Origin: Mycobacterium avium subsp. avium
GTDB lineage: Bacteria > Actinomycetota > Actinomycetes > Mycobacteriales > Mycobacteriaceae
Direction of reading: 5' to 3'
Assembly: GCF_009741445.1 (NCBI RefSeq)
Contig: NZ_CP046507.1
Location: 2,542,001-2,606,000, forward strand
DNA: 64,000 nucleotides
Shown here: positions 51,729-60,092 of the stretch, piece after piece
Layout: each line of letters opens with the position of its first letter
Numbering within the stretch: position 1 is the stretch's first letter
Program-made: the position numbers and the translations under genes
The notes under the pieces: model-generated
Seen by the model: the letters and a program-made list of their open reading frames with translations, nothing else
Databases searched by the model: none
Told to the model about the DNA's origin: nothing

Positions 51729-52355
51729 ATGACATCCCCCACCGCCGCGGCATGGCTGGTTGCCGGGTACGCACTGGCACTGGTGGCCACCGCCTGGGGT
51801 GTCGACGCGATGGCACGGCGCGTGTCGCAGCGCGCCGCGCAGTGGCGTAGCGGCCAATTCCGTTACCACGCCGACCATGACGCGTGGGTGTGCCCGGAGG
51901 ACCACTGGCTGTGGCCGAGTTCCTTCGATCCGAAGCACCGAGTGATGCGTTACCGGGCCAAGCCCAGCGTGTGCAACAGCTGCCCGGTCAAATCGACCTG
52001 TACGACTTCGGAGCACGGGCGCGAGATCAGCCGCGAGATCGACCCCTGGCCGCATTCCGAAGCCGGACGCTTTCACCGCGGCATCGCTTGCTGCGTAGCA
52101 GCTTTGGGGGTGGTGATGCCGCTGGTGATGCTTGCCAGGCTGCACTCCCCCGCCGACCTGCTGGTACTGATCGGCGTCATAGCCATCGCCCTGGCGGCGG
52201 GGACGCCGCTGGCGGGCCATTTGTGGCGTACCCCGTCCAACGCTCCCGGGCACGTGGCGCACCGCTCCGCGCTGGAAGACCAGGCGGCTCTCGCGGTCGA
52301 CCGCTATTCGACCCGCTGGGGCGCGGGCCGACCGGAGAAGGACGCGGCGACGTGA
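51729..52355 (+). CDS. Membrane protein with transposase-like cysteine cluster
   Basis: 208 residues with one N-terminal and two central membrane segments (AAWLVAGYALALVATAWG; ACCVAALGVVMPLVMLA; LVLIGVIAIALAAG). Between them lies a soluble part with WVCPEDHWLW and YRAKPSVCNSCPVKSTC followed by EHGREISR, which closely recalls the CxxCPxxxxC metal ribbon of IS1182-type transposases. No DDE catalytic domain is present, so it is not a transposase. Starts 2 bp after norZ and overlaps the slipin gene (GTGA), so probably co-expressed with the NO reductase. Function unknown. Confidence 0.75.
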   Translation: MTSPTAAAWLVAGYALALVATAWGVDAMARRVSQRAAQWRSGQFRYHADHDAWVCPEDHWLWPSSFDPKHRVMRYRAKPSVCNSCPVKSTCTTSEHGREISREIDPWPHSEAGRFHRGIACCVAALGVVMPLVMLARLHSPADLLVLIGVIAIALAAGTPLAGHLWRTPSNAPGHVAHRSALEDQAALAVDRYSTRWGAGRPEKDAAT

Positions 52356-53122
52356 GCGCGCTGCTGTGGGTGGCCGGGGTGACAATCGCGGTGCTGGTGG
52401 TCGTGCTGACATTTCTTTCGCTTGCGGTAGTGCGCGAGTACGAGCGTGGCGTGGTGTTCCGGATGGGTCATGCCCGCCCGTTGTACGGGCCTGGCCTGCG
52501 GTGGTTGATTCCGTTGGTGGACAAGATGATTCGGGTCGATCAGCGGGTGGTGACATTGACCATCCCGCCGCAGGAGGTGATCACCCGCGACAACGTGCCC
52601 GCCCGGGTCAATGCGGTGGTGATGTTTCAGGTGGTCGACCCGCTCAAAGCGATTCTCGCCGTGGAGAACTACGCGGTGGCCACCTCACAGATCGCGCAAA
52701 CCACCCTGCGCTCGCTGCTGGGCCGCGCGGACCTCGACACCCTGCTGGCCCAACGCGAGGACCTCAACAACGATCTTCGGACCATCATCGAGGCGCAGAC
52801 CCGGCCCTGGGGGATCGAGGTCCGGGTCGTGGAAATCAAGGACGTCGAGATCCCCGAATCCATGCAGCGGGCGATGGCCCGGGAGGCCGAAGCCGAGCGT
52901 GAACGCCGTGCCAAGGTCATCAACGCCCGCGGCGAACTACAGGCGTCCGACGAGCTGAGCCAGGCCGCCGAGACCCTGTCGAAGAATCCGGCCTCGCTTC
53001 AACTCCGGTACCTGCAAACACTTTTGGAGTTGGGCGCCGATCAGAATTCGACCGTGGTTTTCCCACTGCCCGTCGACATACTCACGCCTTTCCTGCAGCG
53101 CTCGGTGACACCCCCGCCGTGA
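52352..53122 (+). CDS. Slipin (SPFH/Band 7, stomatin-like)
   Basis: 256-residue membrane-anchored stomatin homologue. It has an N-terminal membrane helix (VTIAVLVVVLTFLSLAVV), the SPFH start REYERGVVFRMGHARPLYGP, the core TIPPQEVITRDNVPARVNAV and a charged helix (AMAREAEAERERRAKVINAR) for oligomerisation. Slipins form membrane microdomains and often pair with NfeD proteases; no NfeD is adjacent here. GTG 52352 overlaps the preceding stop. Third gene of the norZ operon. Confidence 0.9.
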   Translation: MSALLWVAGVTIAVLVVVLTFLSLAVVREYERGVVFRMGHARPLYGPGLRWLIPLVDKMIRVDQRVVTLTIPPQEVITRDNVPARVNAVVMFQVVDPLKAILAVENYAVATSQIAQTTLRSLLGRADLDTLLAQREDLNNDLRTIIEAQTRPWGIEVRVVEIKDVEIPESMQRAMAREAEAERERRAKVINARGELQASDELSQAAETLSKNPASLQLRYLQTLLELGADQNSTVVFPLPVDILTPFLQRSVTPPP

Positions 53123-53156
53123 TCCTCGCTGGGCATCGTCCGGCCGCGAGGCGATG

Positions 53157-54254
53157 TCACACCTCGACGCGGATCGCCCGTTCCGGGCAGCTCGCTGCGC
53201 CCTCGAGGGCCTTCTCCAGCAGGCTGGGGTCGACGTGGGGCTTCACGACGACACAGTAGCCCTCGGCATCGGGTTGGTAGATCTCTGGCGCGTGCGAGTA
53301 GCAGACGCCCCATCCCATACACCGGTTCCGGTTGACGACGACCCTTACCAACTCGCTTTCATCCACCTCGGCCGCGGCGAAGCGGGCGCGTACGTCATCC
53401 TGCGTGGCGGGCGTGAGTTCCCGTTTGGTCACGAGGTTGACCGCGCGATCCACCAGCTGGGCGTTGGTGGTCGTCCGCGATATCGTCGGGCAATCCCCGA
53501 TGCCCACCCGGATGCCGAGCCCGCGGTTGAGCGCATGTTCCCAAAGCTCTTGGCGCCGTTCGGCGGAGCTCATCGCATACGGAACGACAACGATCTCGTG
53601 GTCGATCCACTTCGGGATGCGCGAGACCAGGTAATCGAGGACATCGGGGTCGGGATCGTTATAGGACACCCAGCGATCGGAAAAGAACAACTTGATGTTC
53701 AGCGGTTGCCGCAAGATCCCGATGCGGGCCGCCAGTATCACCCAGCGCAAGTCGACGTCGTTGAACACACCGATGCTGGGCACCAGGCCCAGCTTGGTGA
53801 ACCGGTCGAGTTCGGGCGGGTAAGACGGCTGCGAACCGTTCGAATCGTCGAAACCGACCGTCTTGAACTGGTTTTCGTCCTCCTGCCACAGCACACGCTT
53901 GACGTGTTGGGCGGGGTCGAACGGCGCGAGCAGCAGTCCCGTACCGGCGGGTGGGTGCTCGGCCAGCGCCCAGATGTGGTCGAGGCTACCGGCGTAGCCC
54001 GGGTAGGCCAACGGGTCGACGTCGCGAGCCGCGGCAGCCAGGATGGTGCGGGAGACCTCGTCGTCGGCCCACGCCTGCCGGCCGTCGTCGTAGCGGGCAT
54101 GGAATTGGACGGCGGTGGCTCCGCGCTGCATGCACTCGACCACGTCGCGCGCCGTCTCTTCGGCGCCGTAGGGCACATTCGGGTTTTCATCCTTGCTGGC
54201 GTCTTCGTTGACCCCGACTTCGAGGTACACCTTGCCGTCGTCGCGAAAACTCAT
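53157..54254 (-). CDS. DUF849 (BKACE-like) domain fused to a C-terminal ferredoxin
   Basis: 365 residues. The N-terminal part (about 1-290) resembles the beta-keto acid cleavage enzyme family: YLEVGVNEDASKDENPNVPY, GATAVQFHAR, VPSIGVFNDVDL. In characterised members zinc is held by HxH of VHLHVR and by Glu of GLEDN; here they read VQFHAR and GIGDC, so two of three ligands are changed and the usual retro-Claisen chemistry is doubtful. The C-terminal 60 residues are a small 3Fe-4S-type ferredoxin (NRNRCMGWGVC, then SCPERAI). ATG 54254 gives MSFRDDGKVYLEV. The upstream palindrome is shared with norZ, fdxA and osmC. Redox role likely; substrate unknown. Confidence 0.78.
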   Translation of the reverse strand: MSFRDDGKVYLEVGVNEDASKDENPNVPYGAEETARDVVECMQRGATAVQFHARYDDGRQAWADDEVSRTILAAAARDVDPLAYPGYAGSLDHIWALAEHPPAGTGLLLAPFDPAQHVKRVLWQEDENQFKTVGFDDSNGSQPSYPPELDRFTKLGLVPSIGVFNDVDLRWVILAARIGILRQPLNIKLFFSDRWVSYNDPDPDVLDYLVSRIPKWIDHEIVVVPYAMSSAERRQELWEHALNRGLGIRVGIGDCPTISRTTTNAQLVDRAVNLVTKRELTPATQDDVRARFAAAEVDESELVRVVVNRNRCMGWGVCYSHAPEIYQPDAEGYCVVVKPHVDPSLLEKALEGAASCPERAIRVEV

Positions 54255-54335
54255 TGCGCCGCTGCCCTTTCTTCGCAGATGCCCATCGCCGGCCGGTGGC
54301 TGATCGCGGCCCGGGCGGCACATGCCCGCCCTATG

Positions 54336-54360
54336 TTTTTACAAATGAAATTGTGAAAAG
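54336..54360. promoter_or_regulatory. Palindromic operator in the DUF849-ferredoxin / pucR intergenic region
   Basis: TTTTTACAA-ATGAAA-TTGTGAAAA, same half-sites and 6-bp spacer as at 49328 and 59898. It lies 82 bp upstream of the DUF849-ferredoxin start within the 330-bp divergent gap (54255-54584), in which I see nothing else. Confidence 0.65.
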
Positions 54361-54584
54361 TCTAGACGTCGTCGGGCGCGTTGACCAGAACGGACCGCAT
54401 GGGACGGCTGGCGCGGCGTAATGGCTTGCCTCACTGCGGCTGACCGCCTAGTGCGGTCCGGCCGAAACCCGCGGTAGACCGCTGCGAATTCCGACTCCGC
54501 AGCCACAATCGGCTTACCGCTCGCGATCCGGGGCACAATACAAGGCACCTACCTCTCGTTTCTGCACACCGTTGGAGCCGGCGC

Positions 54585-56108
54585 ATGATCACACTGGACC
54601 GCCTGGTGAACGTCCTGGGTGGGTATGGCGTCCGGTTGCGTTGGTCGTCGGTGCCCCGCTCGACCGAGCTGCGCAGCGTGGTCGTCCACGAGCCGCCCAC
54701 CGAACGGCCGGTCGTCGGCGACGTTTTGCTGGCCATCGGCGCCGGCTCCCACGACGAGGCGGTGCGCTGGGCGGCGTCGGCCCGCGCGATCGTGGTGGTG
54801 CTGCGCGACCGTGACGCACCGGTGACCTTTGACAGTGACGCCGGTGTCGGCGCGGTGATGGTCATCGACGAGGCGGTGTCATGGAGCGCGGTCGCGGCGG
54901 TGGTCTACGGCCTGGTGCTGGAAGGTCGCGAGACGGAATCCGGGCGCGGCCCAACCGATCTGTTCGCGCTGGCCGATAGTTTGGCAGACGCGATCGGTCG
55001 CGCCGTCGTCATCCACGACCGTCTGTTGCGGGTGTTGGCGTACTCGAGGCTGCAGCAACATGCAGACCCGGCACGGGTCGAGACGATCCTTGGACGGCAG
55101 ACGCCGGAACCACTACGCGCGCTGTTCGAGGCGCGTGGGGTGCTGGCTCACCTGGCGGTCTCCGACGAGCCGCTGTTTATCGCCGAGGCCCCTGACCAGG
55201 GCCTGACCGGACGCATGGTGGTCGCGGTGCGATCCGGCGCGGAACTGATCGGGTCGGTGTGGGTGGCATGCCCGGCGCCGCTGGACGACGCGGCGCGCGG
55301 GGCCCTGGCCGATGGCGCGCACACCGTGGCCCTGCACCTGCTGCGGTCGCGCGCGAGCGCCGACCTGGAGCGCCAGGTCGAGTCCGAACTGGTGATCCGG
55401 TTGCTGGAGGGCGCGGCCGACGCGTCCACGGTGGCGAGCAGGCTGGGCCTGGCGCACAACGGTTTGCGCGTGATCGCGATGCAGGCGTTCGTCGGGGCCG
55501 ACCGCGATGCGGCGTTGCTGTTGGCGTTCGAGCGCGCCACCACGGGGTTCGGCTGGTCACGGCCGGGGCGCAGCGCGTTGGCGGGCAATATCGTCTACAC
55601 CGTGCTCCCCGGCGAGGACGCGGCGACGGCGCGGCGCTGGGTGACGACTTTGCACGCGGCCCTGCCCGAGCGGGTGACGGTGATCGCCGGGATCAGCGGG
55701 GTGGCCGAGCTGGCGGACCTCGCCGCCGCCCGCCAGGAGGCCGACGAATGCCTGGCATTGCACGAGATGTCGCCGACCGCCGCGCCGCCGGCCTACGACG
55801 AGTCGTGGGACGACATCCTGCTGCAGCGGCTGCGAGCCGCGGCACGCTCAGGGCGCGCCCCGACCCGCGGACCGGTGGCCGAACTGCGCCGCCACGACCA
55901 GGCCAACGGCACGGACTACGTGCTCACGCTGCGAGCGTGGCTACAGGCCCAGGGCGACCCGACCGAGGCCGGCGAACGCCTGGGAGTGCACGAGAACACC
56001 GTCCGTTACCGGCTGCGCAAAATGGCCGAGCTCACCAACCTGTCGTTGGACGACGCCAGAAAGCGGCTGGCGATGATGATCGAGCTCGCGGCAACCGACA
56101 CCGACTGA
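54585..56108 (+). CDS. PucR/CdaR-family transcriptional regulator
   Basis: 507-residue regulator. The N-terminal PucR-type sensory domain is about 1-130 (VVGDVLLAIGAGSHDEAVRW), a GAF-like middle about 130-260, a GGDEF-like/CdaR region about 290-400, and the C-terminal HTH_30 about 440-500 (TEAGERLGVHENTVRYRLRK). Members control purine, amino-acid or sugar-acid catabolism in response to metabolites. Its neighbours, the divergent DUF849-ferredoxin gene and the downstream amino-acid oxidoreductase, are candidate targets. ATG 54585 has GGAG 10 bp upstream. Confidence 0.9.
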   Translation: MITLDRLVNVLGGYGVRLRWSSVPRSTELRSVVVHEPPTERPVVGDVLLAIGAGSHDEAVRWAASARAIVVVLRDRDAPVTFDSDAGVGAVMVIDEAVSWSAVAAVVYGLVLEGRETESGRGPTDLFALADSLADAIGRAVVIHDRLLRVLAYSRLQQHADPARVETILGRQTPEPLRALFEARGVLAHLAVSDEPLFIAEAPDQGLTGRMVVAVRSGAELIGSVWVACPAPLDDAARGALADGAHTVALHLLRSRASADLERQVESELVIRLLEGAADASTVASRLGLAHNGLRVIAMQAFVGADRDAALLLAFERATTGFGWSRPGRSALAGNIVYTVLPGEDAATARRWVTTLHAALPERVTVIAGISGVAELADLAAARQEADECLALHEMSPTAAPPAYDESWDDILLQRLRAAARSGRAPTRGPVAELRRHDQANGTDYVLTLRAWLQAQGDPTEAGERLGVHENTVRYRLRKMAELTNLSLDDARKRLAMMIELAATDTD

Positions 56109-56288
56109 CCGACGGGGCTGTCGGGATCCGACAAAGCGCCGCGGCCCGGTTGTCTTGGCTCGGCAAACCCTGTGGCGATCATGCCCGCCATCATGAGGTT
56201 GTCACCCGTGGCCGGTTTCAGTGGCGGCGTGTTTCCGGCTGCCGTGTGCGATCAAAGCCCGCGCCGACCCGTCGATAGGAAACATCCG

Positions 56289-56909
56289 ATGAGCACCCAC
56301 CGTCCCGATCATCTTCGGCCCGCAGGCGACCCGGACGATGGCGCCGCCATGGAGAGCTTCACCGTGCCGTTGCCGCGGGGACTGTCCTCGCGGTTGTTCG
56401 GGCACAACCCGCTGATACGCGCCAGCGACCGGGTGGAGGCGCTGGTGTTGGTGTTGGCCGTCGCGATCTCGCTACTGGGGGTTCCCATCGGGGCTGCCGT
56501 GGGCACCGCCGTCCACGAGTCCAGCAGCCGCGTTCACGTCGAGCAGGCTCGCCGGCAGGTGACCGCGACGTCCATCGGCGACAGCCACTCGCGCAGGGAT
56601 CTCGAAAGCCCAACGGTGACGGTGCCTGCACGATGGTCGGTCGACGGGATCGAGCACACCGGTGACGTTTCCGCGCCGTTGAACGTGAAGTCCGGTGACG
56701 CGTTTGAGATTTGGGTCGATGGCAAGGGCGCCCCGGTGCGCCCAGCGGTGCGGACCGCTGTCGACGCGGGGGTGGCGTTCGCCGTGGCGACCTGGTCCAC
56801 CGTGCGTTTGTTGGCGGCGGGCTTGTTCGGCGTCGTCCGTGTCGCCCTCGACCGGTCGCGCTACGCCCGATGGCAACGGGACTTCGACAGCCTGGTTGGG
56901 CATCGATGA
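56289..56909 (+). CDS. Rv1733c-like two-segment membrane protein
   Basis: 206 residues, homologous to Rv1733c, a DosR-regulon membrane antigen: GLSSRLFGHNPLIRASDRVE (about 38-57), first membrane segment ALVLVLAVAISLLGVPIGAA, an extracytoplasmic loop with TVPARWSVDGIEHTGDVSA, second segment near 165-185, and an ending YARWQRDFDSLVGH like that of Rv1733c. TAGGA precedes ATG 56289; the longer frame upstream has no ribosome site. Function unknown. I did not find a DosR box upstream. Confidence 0.9.
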   Translation: MSTHRPDHLRPAGDPDDGAAMESFTVPLPRGLSSRLFGHNPLIRASDRVEALVLVLAVAISLLGVPIGAAVGTAVHESSSRVHVEQARRQVTATSIGDSHSRRDLESPTVTVPARWSVDGIEHTGDVSAPLNVKSGDAFEIWVDGKGAPVRPAVRTAVDAGVAFAVATWSTVRLLAAGLFGVVRVALDRSRYARWQRDFDSLVGHR

Positions 56910-57044
56910 GGTAACGGCAGCAACGGCGTTGTCGGTTCGGCACAACGGCCCAGTCCCGCATTGTCGGATTCCGGCAACCACCGCGGCACCCGTCCACACC
57001 ACCATGGACTTCACCAGTCAGAAGATCAGTTGCGGAGGTGCGCG

Positions 57045-58322
57045 ATGGGTGGCGTCGAATCTATTGACGGCGGGCCCAGATCCGTGATCGTCGTGGGCGC
57101 CGGCGTCGCCGGGTTGTCCACGGCGTGGTTCCTCCAGGAACGTGGTGTCGACGTCACGGTGGTCGACCGCGCGGGCGTTGCAGCGGGCGCGTCATGGGGC
57201 AATGCGGGATGGATCGCCCCGGCACTGACTTTTCCGCTCCAGCCCGCCGGCGTGCTGCGCGACGAATGGCAGGCCGTTCGCGAGCCGGCCATGCCGCCGC
57301 AGCTGCCGTCGACCCTCGGCGCGCACCTGGGGGCCATTTTCATGCAGCTGTCCGCGCCTCATCGGCGTGCGTCGTCGCAGCGGGCCCTGCGCGCCGGCGT
57401 GGCGCTCAACGAGGACTGCATCGAAGCCTTCGACGTGCTGATCGCCAACGGGGTCGACGCACCGGTCACCGACGCGCCGATCACCGCGCTGTTTCGCAGC
57501 ACCAAAGAGGCGCAGCGCATGCTGGAATCGCTGCAGCAGCTCGAAAACGCCGGACAGCCAATGTATGTCACCGCGCTCTCCGGCGCGGCGCTGCGCGAGC
57601 AAGTGCCCCTGGCCTCCCCGGAAGTCACCGCGGGGCTGAACATCAATGGACAGCGGTTCGTCGACCCGCGACGGTTCGTCGAAGCCCTGGGCCGCTCGGT
57701 GATGGCCCGCGGGGCGGCGATGCACAGGCTGGAAGTCGACGACGTCCACGGCTGGAATCACGGGGCCGTGGTGCACCCGCGCCGCGGCGACCCGCTGACC
57801 GCCGATGCCGCGGTCATCGCCACCGGTGATCGGTTGTCGCGGCTGGCCGGCCGCTGGCTGCGCGTCCCCGTCCAGGCCCAGAGCGGCTACTCGTTCACCG
57901 TGCCGGTGGACCGCCCGATACTGGCGCCGATCTACCTGCCCGACATTCGCGTCGCGTGCACGCCCTACAAAGGGGCGCTGCGTGTTTCAGGCGCGTTGGA
58001 ACTCCGCCGACACCACCAGCCGCACCCACGCGAGCGGGTGGAGGCCATCGCCGCCGACGCCAGTTCCCTACTCGACGGGGTGGATTGGGCCGCGCGCAGC
58101 AATGTCTGGACCGGTGCTTGCGCGGTCCCCGCCGATGGCCGCCCGCTGATCGGTGAGCTGGTGCGTGGCGTGTATGTGGCCGGCGGGCACGGCATGTGGG
58201 GTTTGGCACACGGCCCGGTGACCGGGCGGCTGTTGGCCGAACAGATCACCACCGGCAAGCAGCCCCAGGCTCTCGCCGAATTCGACCCGCGGCACCGGAC
58301 CCTGCGTCACGCCACCCGTTAA
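57045..58322 (+). CDS. FAD-dependent D-amino-acid dehydrogenase/DAO-family oxidoreductase
   Basis: 425-residue flavoenzyme of the DadA/DAO family. The FAD motif SVIVVGAGVAGLSTAWFL is near residue 10, the second conserved stretch AAGASWGNAGWIAP near 45 (the DadA family has SxxNAG here), and the C-terminal FAD-contact region VYVAGGHGMWGLAHGPVTG near 380. It oxidises D-amino acids or secondary amines and passes electrons to quinone in the DadA type; the substrate is not visible from the sequence. ATG 57045 follows GGAGGTG by 4-5 bp. Confidence 0.87.
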   Translation: MGGVESIDGGPRSVIVVGAGVAGLSTAWFLQERGVDVTVVDRAGVAAGASWGNAGWIAPALTFPLQPAGVLRDEWQAVREPAMPPQLPSTLGAHLGAIFMQLSAPHRRASSQRALRAGVALNEDCIEAFDVLIANGVDAPVTDAPITALFRSTKEAQRMLESLQQLENAGQPMYVTALSGAALREQVPLASPEVTAGLNINGQRFVDPRRFVEALGRSVMARGAAMHRLEVDDVHGWNHGAVVHPRRGDPLTADAAVIATGDRLSRLAGRWLRVPVQAQSGYSFTVPVDRPILAPIYLPDIRVACTPYKGALRVSGALELRRHHQPHPRERVEAIAADASSLLDGVDWAARSNVWTGACAVPADGRPLIGELVRGVYVAGGHGMWGLAHGPVTGRLLAEQITTGKQPQALAEFDPRHRTLRHATR

Positions 58323-58408
58323 CCCCGGAAAGCAAGCCTCCCGCGAATCCTCGCCCGCGAGCACGTTCTCGGGCGCGCTCCAACGCTGTCAGAAGAAAGG
58401 GAAAAGAT

Positions 58409-58876
58409 ATGACCAGCACTCAACCCGCATGGATTTCACCGCAGGCCTACGAGCGGCTTCAGCGGGAATTGGCGACGCTGCGGGAGTTGTGTGACACCAA
58501 CGCCGTCGGTAGCGCCAATGACGAGAATTCGATCGCCGTCCAGCGTGCGTGGCAGGTGCGCATCCGACGGATCCATGAGTTGTTGGTCGATGCGGTCGTC
58601 GGTGAGGACCCGCCCGATGACGGGATCGCCGAGCCCGGAATGGTTTTGACGATCCGCTACGACGACACCGGCGAGGTCGAAACGTTCCTGTTCAGCGTGC
58701 GCGGCGCCGAATACGGTGGCATGGAGGTCTATTCGATCCGATCACCGCTGGGCGCCGCCATCGCCGGTGCGCGTCCCGGCGAGCAGCGCACCTATACCCT
58801 GCCCAGCGGTGTCGCGCTCACCGTCACACTGCTGAAGGCCGTCCCCTACGGCGTTCACCTAGCCGGCATCAGCTGA
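58409..58876 (+). CDS. GreA/GreB-family transcription factor-like protein
   Basis: 155 residues. The N-terminal coiled-coil hairpin is about 1-70 (SPQAYERLQRELATLRELCD, then RAWQVRIRRIHELLVDAVVG). The C-terminal FKBP-like Gre domain is about 75-155 (PGMVLTIRYDDTGEVETFLF; SPLGAAIAGARPGEQRTYTL). Its organisation resembles Rv3788-type secondary-channel proteins more than housekeeping GreA: the acidic pair at the coiled-coil tip is not clear. It may modulate RNA polymerase under stress. AGAAAGGGAAA precedes the ATG. Confidence 0.85.
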   Translation: MTSTQPAWISPQAYERLQRELATLRELCDTNAVGSANDENSIAVQRAWQVRIRRIHELLVDAVVGEDPPDDGIAEPGMVLTIRYDDTGEVETFLFSVRGAEYGGMEVYSIRSPLGAAIAGARPGEQRTYTLPSGVALTVTLLKAVPYGVHLAGIS

Positions 58877-58886
58877 TGGCGATTCC

Positions 58887-58979
58887 ATGATTTTCGATGT
58901 GATCGACCCGTTGGCGACGATGTTTCTTCTGGTCGCGGGGATCTTCCTGTTGATGGCCGTCGCGTATGGGCGAATGTGA
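58887..58979 (+). CDS. 30-residue single-pass membrane peptide
   Basis: MIFDVIDPLATMFLLVAG is followed by IFLLMAVAYGRM and a stop. One transmembrane helix with a short acidic head and a basic tail, typical of real bacterial small membrane proteins. It begins 10 bp after the Gre-like stop; no strong ribosome site, so translation would depend on coupling. Hypothetical. Confidence 0.45.
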   Translation: MIFDVIDPLATMFLLVAGIFLLMAVAYGRM

Positions 58980-58984
58980 TACTC

Positions 58985-59022
58985 GAGGAAGCACCCGGCC
59001 ACGCGTGTTCGTGGGGCTTTTC
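58985..59022 (+). terminator. Possible hairpin terminator with T-run
   Basis: CCACG-CGTGTT-CGTGG, flanked by AAGC on the left and GGCTTTT on the right. Downstream of the Gre-like gene and the small peptide. Confidence 0.35.
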
Positions 59023-59051
59023 AAAAGCACGCTCCGAGACCGGGATTCACG

Positions 59052-59480
59052 TCACGGGGTGGCGAGCAGCAGCACGCCCGCGACCACCAGCGCGATCACC
59101 TTGACCGCCTCCAGGCCCACGTAGGCGTAGTGACCGCGTGAGCGCGGCGCATCAAGGCCGGCGAGGACCTTGGCGGAACGCCGGTTCAAAAATGGTCGCA
59201 CGACCAGCAACTGCGCCGCGAGCGTCGCGAAGGCGGTCAGCAGTGCCGCGATGACGCCCGCCGGCGGAGGTTTGGCCAGAATCACCGCCACGAGGATGGC
59301 GGCGAAGACGACCTCGACGCTGTTGAGCGCGCGAAAGACCAGGCGCCCGATCCCGAGCCCGATCCGCCTCGTCACATCGGGCGCGCGAAACTTCAACGGT
59401 GCTTCCAGAAATGAGATCGCCAACACCATTCCCAACCACACGAAGGTCAAGGCGACGGCAATCGATCCCTCGGCGTTCAT
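59052..59480 (-). CDS. Four-helix membrane protein of unknown function
   Basis: 142 residues from ATG 59480 (MNAEGSIAVALTFVWLGMVL), with four predicted membrane helices; a short loop IGLGIGRLVFRALNSVEVVF separates the first two. The long upstream frame belongs to antisense of fdxA and is rejected. It starts 55 bp after the fdxA stop in the same direction and may be cotranscribed with fdxA. No family recognised with certainty. Confidence 0.75.
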   Translation of the reverse strand: MNAEGSIAVALTFVWLGMVLAISFLEAPLKFRAPDVTRRIGLGIGRLVFRALNSVEVVFAAILVAVILAKPPPAGVIAALLTAFATLAAQLLVVRPFLNRRSAKVLAGLDAPRSRGHYAYVGLEAVKVIALVVAGVLLLATP

Positions 59481-59535
59481 CACGAGATTCCGCGTCGGTG
59501 GCCCACTGGTTCCTCGCGTGGCATCACGACCGTGT

Positions 59536-59889
59536 TCACGCCGGCTCGGGCTCCTGCTTGGGCAGGTTGGCCACCAACGGTGTGTCGACACCGAGCGGGC
59601 CGATCTTGGCGGCCCCGCCCGGCGACCCCAGCGGCTCGTCACGGCCCTGAAGCGTTTCGGAAAAGAACGCCGCGTTGTCCGCCTGGTACGGCTGCAACTC
59701 TTCGGGCAGGTCGTCCTCGTAGTAGATCGCCTCGACGGGGCAAACGGGTTCGCACGCCCCGCAATCCACGCACTCGTCGGGATGAATGTACAGCGCCCGG
59801 CCACCCTCGTAGATGCAGTCGACCGGGCACTCCTCCACGCAGGCCCGGTCCATCACGTCTACGCATGGCTTTCCTATCACGTATGCCAT
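59536..59889 (-). CDS. fdxA: 7Fe ferredoxin FdxA
   Basis: 117-residue ferredoxin, close to Rv2007c FdxA. 3Fe-4S/4Fe-4S cysteines lie in CVDVMDRACVEECPVDCIYE and HPDECVDCGACEPVCPVEAI; a C-terminal extension ends with IGPLGVDTPLVANLP. It is a soluble low-potential electron carrier. ATG 59889 (MAYVIGKPC) fits the family start. Rv2007c is induced by hypoxia and NO through DosR in M. tuberculosis; here the upstream site is a different near-perfect palindrome shared with norZ and osmC. Confidence 0.95.
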   Translation of the reverse strand: MAYVIGKPCVDVMDRACVEECPVDCIYEGGRALYIHPDECVDCGACEPVCPVEAIYYEDDLPEELQPYQADNAAFFSETLQGRDEPLGSPGGAAKIGPLGVDTPLVANLPKQEPEPA

Positions 59890-59897
59890 GACGTAGA

Positions 59898-59923
59898 GTT
59901 TACACAAGTCGGCTTGTATAAAC
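59898..59923. promoter_or_regulatory. Near-perfect 26-bp palindromic operator upstream of fdxA
   Basis: Arms GTTTACACAAG and CTTGTATAAAC around TCGG; one mismatch per arm. It ends 9 bp from the fdxA start codon, so a bound protein would block transcription or initiation. The best-formed of the four sites of this type. Confidence 0.75.
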
Positions 59924-60092
59924 CAGATGGAGCGGGTTCCGATGACCGACACGCAACCACGAACCGTGACCCCAACCCCGGTCCGGCGGTAGGGGGATCG
60001 TCGAATGGCACCGACAGGCCAGGAAGTCCAGCGTCCGTGAACGCGACCCGGACTGAAGGCACCTTGCCCCCCCCGGCGGCTGTGTCAGCGCT

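Noticed and set aside
51729..52355. Transposase gene
   Set aside because: Only the cysteine ribbon resembles a transposase; there is no DDE domain, no inverted repeats, and membrane helices flank it.
56109..56288. DosR box upstream of the Rv1733c-like gene
   Set aside because: No GGGACTTnnGnCCC-like sequence is visible in this gap.
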